Part shown: positions 58,375 through 64,000 of the stretch, in pieces
How positions within the stretch are numbered: position 1 is the first letter of the stretch
How the letters are laid out: every line of letters begins with the position of its first letter
Source: Berberis thunbergii
Lineage: Eukaryota; Streptophyta; Magnoliopsida; Ranunculales; Berberidaceae
Assembly: GCA_003290165.1 (NCBI GenBank)
Contig: QNQO01000816.1
Span: 186,001 to 250,000 of the forward strand
Length of the DNA stretch: 64,000 nucleotides
Reading direction: 5' to 3'
Notes under the pieces: model-generated
Told to the model about the DNA's origin: nothing
Database searches by the model: none
The model's input: only the letters and a program-made list of their open reading frames with translations
Position numbers and translations under genes: made by a program

Positions 58375-58930
58375 TTAAGTTTTTCATTCACAAATTATGG
58401 TCCCACGTGTAAAAATCAAGTTTCATGTTACTCAGCAAAATGTAAATTCATGTTACAAAAATAATCCCACATCACCAAAAAGCCAACAATGTTTTTTGCT
58501 CTTATAAAACTAGATTATACAATTTAAGTTGCTCATTCGCAAATTATAGTCCCACGTCACTTAAAAGCCAACAATATTGTGTATTCCTCTTATAAAACTA
58601 GTCTAGACAATTTTTATTCACAAATAATAGTCGTACATCACCTAAATACCAACATGTGTTTGGTCTTAAACAACTAGTCTAGACACTTTAAGTTAATCAT
58701 TCAAAAATTATAGTTCCACATAACATAAAAGTCAAGTCTCATGTTACTCAGCAAAATCCCAAATTTCATGTTACAAACATAGTCTCACATTACCTAAAAG
58801 CCAACCATGTTTTGTGTTTGCTCTTATAAAATTAGCCTACAAAAACCAAAATTGCATGTTACAAACATAGTCCCACATCATCTAAAAACCAACTATGTTG
58901 TGTGTTTGCTATTATAAAACTAGCCTAGAC
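58375..58930 (+). repeat. Repeats carrying USE-like and TATA motifs
   Basis: About five diverged copies of a 100-130 bp unit: 'atagtcccacatcacctaaaa', 'gccaac.atgtt' and 'gctcttataaaactagcctagac'. USE-like words start near 58463, 58547, 58626 (mutated), 58785 and 58870; TATA-like words follow about 40 bases later (for example 58503 and 58912). No snRNA gene follows any of them. Confidence 0.6.
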
Positions 58931-60595
58931 ACTTGAAGTTTTCATACTTTGGGCTATTGGACAATTAAGCCTCATTGGACTGGCAACATGGATTGGCCTC
59001 TACCATAATGGGAAGTGGGCATGTTGATGGTTTGCAAAATGATATTTTAATTTAAAATCCTCTGGCGCTTTTATACGGTGGGGCCATGATCTTTGATCCT
59101 TTAGAAACTCGTAATGAATAAACGAAGAGGGACAGATTTTATTTAAAAAAATGGTTAAATGGGGCAGATGCGGGGTTCCACCATCCTTGATAGCGCGGGG
59201 ACAGATTTTCCAAAATCTGCTCCGTTGCCATCCCTATGTACACTGTGCATGCTAGCAAATAGAACACCATGTGATTATGTTGAAGAATATTTTGGAAATT
59301 TGAAGAAACAACTTTTGATTGTCTTACAAAATTTTGAGATTGTGATGCCATTGGATAGGAATATCTTTGGGAACCCTGTTGAAGATTTGTCCCAATTGCT
59401 TTCTCAAAATGAAGAACAAGGGTTTCTTGTTATGTGCATGCATTCCAAATGGTAAAATTGTCCAACTACTTAGAAAAAAAGGTATCAAAACTACAAACGT
59501 GGTTCGGATTTTGTACTCGAGTTTGTTGCATATCAACACTAATGAATATGGCATGTTTTTGTTGGCATATCGGAATAATACAATGATAACAATTTCCTTG
59601 ATTTTTTAACTAGTTTTTAATAGACTTCACGAGGATAAGGCTATATCGATGTCTTTTCAATGGAGGTCAATACAAAAAAAAGTTATTTTCTTGGTGATAA
59701 TATCTATCCAATGTTGTCAACCATAGTGCAAATCAATCTCAATTCATGTCATCGAGACAAAGAGTGAGGTTGTTTACTAAAGGTGCAAACATGTTGATAG
59801 AGCATTGTGTAAATTACAAAGACATTAGAGAATTGTTCATCAGCCTATGAGAACTTGGAGCAAGAAACATATGCAAGATATCATGCGCATATAGAATATT
59901 TTACAAGACGTGATTGTTGTAGATGACCGTGATTCGGTGTCTGATCATGGTTACTATATTCGAGTTATATTCTTCTGGCCAAGCCTACCCATGAGTTTGA
60001 ACCTGGATCTTATGCCAAATACATCTCACGTCATCATATCTTTCTGGAAGTTAAACCTCACTTACAACATAAAAGTGATTTCATTCAAAAAAATTTGAGA
60101 TCGATTAGCTAATAAGTGATGTTTACAGTGTGTTTTTTAGCAACAATTCTAGCCAACCTTGTTTGCTGGCCTCTTTTGGGCATTTTTTGGATTTTTTACA
60201 ATTTGACCCCTTCTATAAGTTGTGTTTTAAAGAGGAGGGGTAAAAAGTGTAAAAACAAAAACCAAGAAAATGCTCAAAAATGCCAGCAAACATGGCTGGC
60301 TAGACTTACTCGTTTTTCAGTTGTAGTGGTATAATAGTGTAGTTTTTTTTTCAACTTAAGTCATGCCATGTTATGATTTTTTTTATTAAATTAAGTGGTA
60401 TGTATTGTTTTTTTTTCCGTTTATGCTTTGTTTTTCTTCAATTTAAAAGGTGTATTTTTTGTTGTTGTTTTCCCCCTCAATTCCGTAGTTTCAATTATTA
60501 ATGTGATTTAAGTTACAAATTTGGGATCGAGTTCATTTGATTTAAATTACAATTGCATGATTTAAATTATAAGTTTCTCAATTTGGGATGAAACC
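58931..60595. other. Intergenic stretch with one foldback element
   Basis: No protein or RNA gene recognised. Frames at 59159-59609 match nothing known to me. The foldback at 60124-60328 is listed separately. Confidence 0.5.
60124..60328. mobile_element. Foldback (hairpin) MITE
   Basis: Two arms of about 70 bases face each other: 'tctagccaaccttgtttgctgg' (60149) and 'ccagcaaacatggctggctaga' (60283-60304), extending inward through 'gggcattttttgg' / 'ccaagaaaatgctc' and 'gacccctt' / 'aggaggggt'. The loop is about 20 bases. The right edge GTAGTG recalls CACTA-type ends. Transcripts would fold into a long imperfect hairpin. Confidence 0.65.
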
Positions 60596-61480
60596 ATGAC
60601 ATCTTCGCATGGACTATGCAGGATATGGTAGGAATCGATCCATCGATAATCATGCATCGCCTTGAAGTAGACCCCTCGAAGAAAACTGTCAGGCAAAAGA
60701 AAAGACTTGTGGCCCCTAAAAGGAACTCGATCATAAACGAGGAAGTACAACGTTTGTTCGACGCAGACATGATCAAAGAGGCACGATATCCCAACTGGTT
60801 GGAAAATATCGTTCTCATGAGAAAGAAGAACGGGAAGTGGAGAGTGTGCATAGACTACACGGACCTAAACAGAGCATGTCCTAAAGAAAGCTTCCCACTC
60901 CCTCGCATCGATCAGATCATATACTCCACTTTAGGACACGTCCTCCTCAGCTTTATGGACGCCTATTCAGGCTACAATCAAATATTGATGCACCCTTTAG
61001 ACCAATAGAAAACCACTTTCGTAACGGAAAGAGGAATATATTGCTATAAGGTGATGCCATTTGGCTTGAAGAATGCAGGAGCTACTTACCAACGACTGGT
61101 TAACTGAATGTTCAAACAACAAATCGATATAAATATGGAAGTATACTTCGACGACATGCTAGTCAAGAGCCTTTGCAGCCCAAACCACATACGAGATCTT
61201 GCCGAAGCATTCAATCAACTTAGGACGTGTCGAATGAAACTTAACCCGCAAAAGTGAACGTTCGGAGTCGAGTCCGAGAAATTTCTAGGCTATATAGTAA
61301 ACAAAAGAGGAATTGAGGCCGATCTTAAACAAATCTAGGCTCTTATCAACATGAAATTGTCATCCATTATCAGAGATGTTCAGAGCCTAACTGAGAGGGT
61401 AGCAGAACTTAACAGATTTATATCAAAGTCATCTGACAAATGCCTCATATTCTTCAAGATACTAAGAGGGAGTAAATGAT
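60596..61480 (+). pseudogene. Reverse transcriptase of E6
   Basis: DIFAWTMQDMVGIDPSI opens the region, followed by [78 protein letters not shown] and VYFDDMLVKS. The catalytic YxDD is YFDD (usually YVDD in Tat). FLGYIVNKRGIEA follows. Stops at about 61006, 61107, 61256 and 61336 interrupt it. Copies viral-like RNA into DNA in active relatives; this copy is dead. Weakly conserved bases match E4 where they overlap downstream. Confidence 0.9.
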
Positions 61481-62500
61481 TTCCGTGGAGTGAGGAATGT
61501 GAACAAGCCTTTCAAAACCTGAAAGCATACATGGGGAGTCCAGAGCTATTTTCAAAGCCCGCGATGGGCGAAACATTGTACTTGTACTTATTTGTTTACA
61601 AACACGCCATCAGTTCGGCCCTTGTACGAGATGATCATGGAACCCAGAGGTCAGTATGCTACACTAGCAAAACCTTCGTAGAGGTAGAGGCACACTCCCC
61701 AAGCCTGGAAAAGTTAACTCTGGCGATGGTCATATCCTCTAGAAAACTGAAGCCCTATTTTCAAGCCCACTCCATAATGGTCCTGACCAAGCATCCACTC
61801 CGCTTGGTATTACATAAACTCAATCTATCTGGCAAGATGGTGAAATGGTCAGTAGAGCTCGGTAGTTTGACATAAACTACGCTCCAAGAACAGCCATCAA
61901 AGCCCAGGCACTCATTGATTTCATCGCCGAGTTTACTGGCGGATAATAACCAAAAGCAGATCACCAACTCACGGAATCAGATGTACATGCTTGGACCCTA
62001 TGCTGCGACGGATATTCAACTAACAACACACTCCGCTCCCCAACGGTTTCACCTTGGAAAAAGGCAGTCAGATTTGGTTTCCTCAATTCAAACAATGAGG
62101 CCGAATACGAAGCTCTCCTGTCAGGCCTAAAGCTAGCTTTAGGAATCCACATAGATCGCCTAACAGCATACAGGTACTCAAGGGTAATTGTCAACTAGGT
62201 CAATGGAGATTTCAACAGTAAAGATCCACGCATGATAGCCTACAACGACAAGGTACTTGGCATAATGGGTAAATTCAAGAGTTGTAAGCTCACACAGTGC
62301 CACCGAGACGACAACCGAATGGTAGACGAGCTAGCGAAAGAAGCCTCGGCCTTCAACGACATCTCCAGTAGCCTAATCGAATGTCAAGAGGAATCAAGCC
62401 GATATCTACGCCACGAAAGCACATCCAGATTGGTTGACTCTGATTCTAGAATATATAGCATCTGGGGGTTTACCAACAGAGAGTGTCGAAGTGTGGAGAC
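61481..62500 (+). pseudogene. RNase H and connection region of E6
   Basis: FPWSEECEQAFQNLK begins the RNase H-like connection domain, with VCYTSKTFVEVEAHSPSLEKL near 61650-61720. A second RNase H domain follows from about 61900 in several frames (CHRDDNRMVDELAKEAS near 62300, the 'xRxxNxxADxLAK'-like end). Many frameshifts. Confidence 0.7.
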
Positions 62501-62579
62501 TTAAAAACAAAGCAGCAAAGTACACTCTCCTAAACGAAAAGTTATACAAGAGATCGATCACAAGACCATTGCTCTGATG

Positions 62580-63696
62580 TCTATCACCCCCGAAGGCTAG
62601 CCGAGTCTTGGGGACTCTCCACAACGGCATATGCGAGAGAACACTCGCTCACAAAGCCCAGACTCTAGGATACTATTGGTCGACCATGCAGCGGGACGCC
62701 AAAGATACAATCCGCAAGTGTGACAAATGTCAGAGGTTCGCACCATACACCCATATGTCGGCCCAATCATTAACTCCTGTTACTAGTCCTTGGTCTTTCG
62801 CACAATGGGGAATGGACATCGTCAGACCACTTCCGGCATTAGTTGGTAAAAAATTCCTTATTGTATCTATCGACTACTTCACCAAGTGGGTTGAGGCCGA
62901 GCCCCAATCCAAAATAGGGTAGGCCTAGATCAAAAAATTCAAATGGGCCGCTATCATCTGTAGATTCGGCATCCCCAGGGTATTGGTCAATGACAACGGA
63001 ACTCAGTTCGAAGGTAGCAAGGTCAAAGAGCTGTACAAAATTCTAGGAGTCAAGCATCACTTCTCCTCACCAGCACACCCCTAGGCCAACGGCCAAGTGA
63101 AAGTTACCCACCGAACAATCCTAGAAGCCATCAAAAGGAAACTCAATGTGGCCCAAGGAAAATGGGTTCCAACGTTACCAGGAATACTCTGGGCATATCG
63201 AATGACTAAAAGAATTTCTACCGGGGAAACATCCTTCGCCTTAGCATACGGGTTAGAAGCTATGGTTTCGGTAGAACTCGAAGTTTCAACCTTCCAGACG
63301 GAAGAATTCATACCAGATGGCAATGACGAAGCCTTACGCGTGGGACTAGACCTCCTCGAAGAAAAACGGGACCTAGCCTCCACCAAGATAGTCGCCTACC
63401 AACAACGAATGGTGCAATATTATAACAAGAAGGTCAAGCCACGCGAATTCAAGGTGGGAGATTGGGTACTCAGGAAGACCCAACAAAACACCAAAGAAGC
63501 TAGAGTGGGAAAGCTAAACCCGAACTGGGAAGGACCTTATAGAGTTGCCAAGGTCAATAGGCCGGGGACGTACTGGTTGGAAGACACCAACGACGATGAG
63601 CTAAAACGATCAAGGAATGTAAAGCATCTAAAAAAATATTATCAATACAATATTTTTGTTTTTACAAAAATTTTCACTGCTGTCCGTTACGACTAA
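62580..63696 (+). pseudogene. Integrase of E6
   Basis: The zinc-binding part has KCDKCQRFAPY; D1 lies in FAQWGMDIV, D2 in VLVNDNGTQFEG. The third catalytic position reads HP*ANGQVKVTH: a stop, and K where E is expected, so the active site is lost. 63097-63696 is open for 199 residues and ends with WVLRKTQQN, GPYRVAKVNRPGTYWLED and HLKKYYQ, the same tail as E4. Stops at 62922 and 63082 precede it. Confidence 0.9.
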
Positions 63697-63719
63697 CAAC
63701 AGACCTAGCTACAGCCAGA

Positions 63720-64000
63720 CTCTCACATCTGCCCAAAGCCTAATCCGCTTTGCACGGATCTCGATGGTGGAGGTAGTGGCAGTCTAGTCAGCGCTTGTCC
63801 GTTGATGACGACGACTCGCCAAGGGATCATTGTTCTCACTACAAACAATGATCACCAAATTCACCAGGTAAGCTTAGTCAGCTCGCGACTGATGCGATGG
63901 CTTCTGGTGCCCAAAGCCTAATCTGCTCTGCGCGGATCATGATGTCGAAGGAAGTGGGAGTCTAGTTAGCACTTATCCGCTGATGACGACGACTCGCCAA
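63720..64000. repeat. Tandem array of E6, unit about 180 bp, cut by window end
   Basis: Complement of the E4 unit: 'gacgactcgccaagggatca', 'acaatgatcaccaaattcaccaggtaagcttagtcag' split over two blocks, 'gtgggagtctagtta'. About one and a half units are visible. Confidence 0.85.

Larger units (their letters stand above)
60596..64000 (+). mobile_element. Tat-type element E6, pol and 3' array
   Basis: Starts abruptly in the linker before RT and runs through RT, RNase H, integrase and into a 180-bp array of the E4 type. Gag, protease and the 5' LTR are absent; the 3' end is outside the window. Confidence 0.85.

Noticed and set aside
58870..58990. A snRNA gene after the USE-TATA pair
   Set aside because: The bases 25-60 downstream match none of the U1, U2, U4, U5 or U6 starts that I know.
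63836..63849. 'cactacaaacaatg' as a possible CACTA terminus
   Set aside because: It is part of the E6 tandem repeat unit and has no subterminal repeats or partner.

Overview
The window is repeat-rich nuclear DNA of a flowering plant, probably a eudicot; the species cannot be told from it. Pointers to a plant are Athila-type and Tat-type Ty3/gypsy elements with antisense genes, a TRIM family primed by initiator tRNA-Met, hAT, PIF/Harbinger and CACTA termini, and fragments of two recognisable plant host genes: the B2-type cyclin-dependent kinase and a DEAD-box helicase of the RH1 type. I find no intact host gene, no rRNA or tRNA gene and no CRISPR. Almost everything is a transposable element or a gene piece carried inside one, stacked several layers deep.

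Layout. 1-1487 is an Athila-type LTR cut by the window edge, sitting in the antisense gene of a minus-strand Tat element (E1, 1488-4130), which ends in a tandem array. A second minus-strand Tat fragment (E2) follows and is split by a very young non-autonomous Athila element (E7, 4329-12023) with almost identical LTRs. E3 (13007-19647, plus strand) is a gag-only Tat element with an antisense gene. 19648-20638 is unremarkable. E4 (20639-25440, minus) has its 3' LTR, antisense gene, 180-bp array and integrase end. E5 (25441-28744, plus) has its antisense gene and 3' LTR. A decayed LINE starts at 28745 and is split inside its RNase H domain by a 12.7-kb hAT-like insertion (31030-43711); its poly(A) end reappears at 43712-43962.

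The 12.7-kb insertion holds an RH1-like helicase pseudogene with introns, itself split by a 1.3-kb hAT element carrying an F-box exon. It also holds a PIF/Harbinger-like element with the C-lobe of a CDKB2 gene, an Athila solo LTR, a fragment of a large plant protein (perhaps catalase-like) and a CACTA terminus. After an AT-rich stretch comes E8 (45949-55720, minus), a Tat element with two LTRs, gag and protease but no RT, RNase H or integrase. E8 is interrupted by another Tat fragment (E9) and by a complete TRIM. A second TRIM (55999-56651), an ACC-rich microsatellite with a hAT MITE, further small inverted-repeat elements and repeats with snRNA-promoter-like motifs fill 56-60.6 kb. E6 (60596-64000, plus) is the decayed pol of a Tat element and runs out of the window in its tandem array.

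How the parts fit. The Tat elements share one plan: LTR, gag, pol (or no pol), a family-specific tandem array, then a gene on the opposite strand whose TATA box lies about 160 bp from the 3' LTR, then a polypurine tract and the 3' LTR. The gag-only copies would need pol products from a relative such as the ancestors of E4 or E6. The strongest leads are the composite hAT-like insertion, the conserved antisense promoter geometry, the compact Athila derivative whose protease reading frame runs straight into the integrase tail, and TRIM LTRs that carry the plant snRNA promoter motifs.
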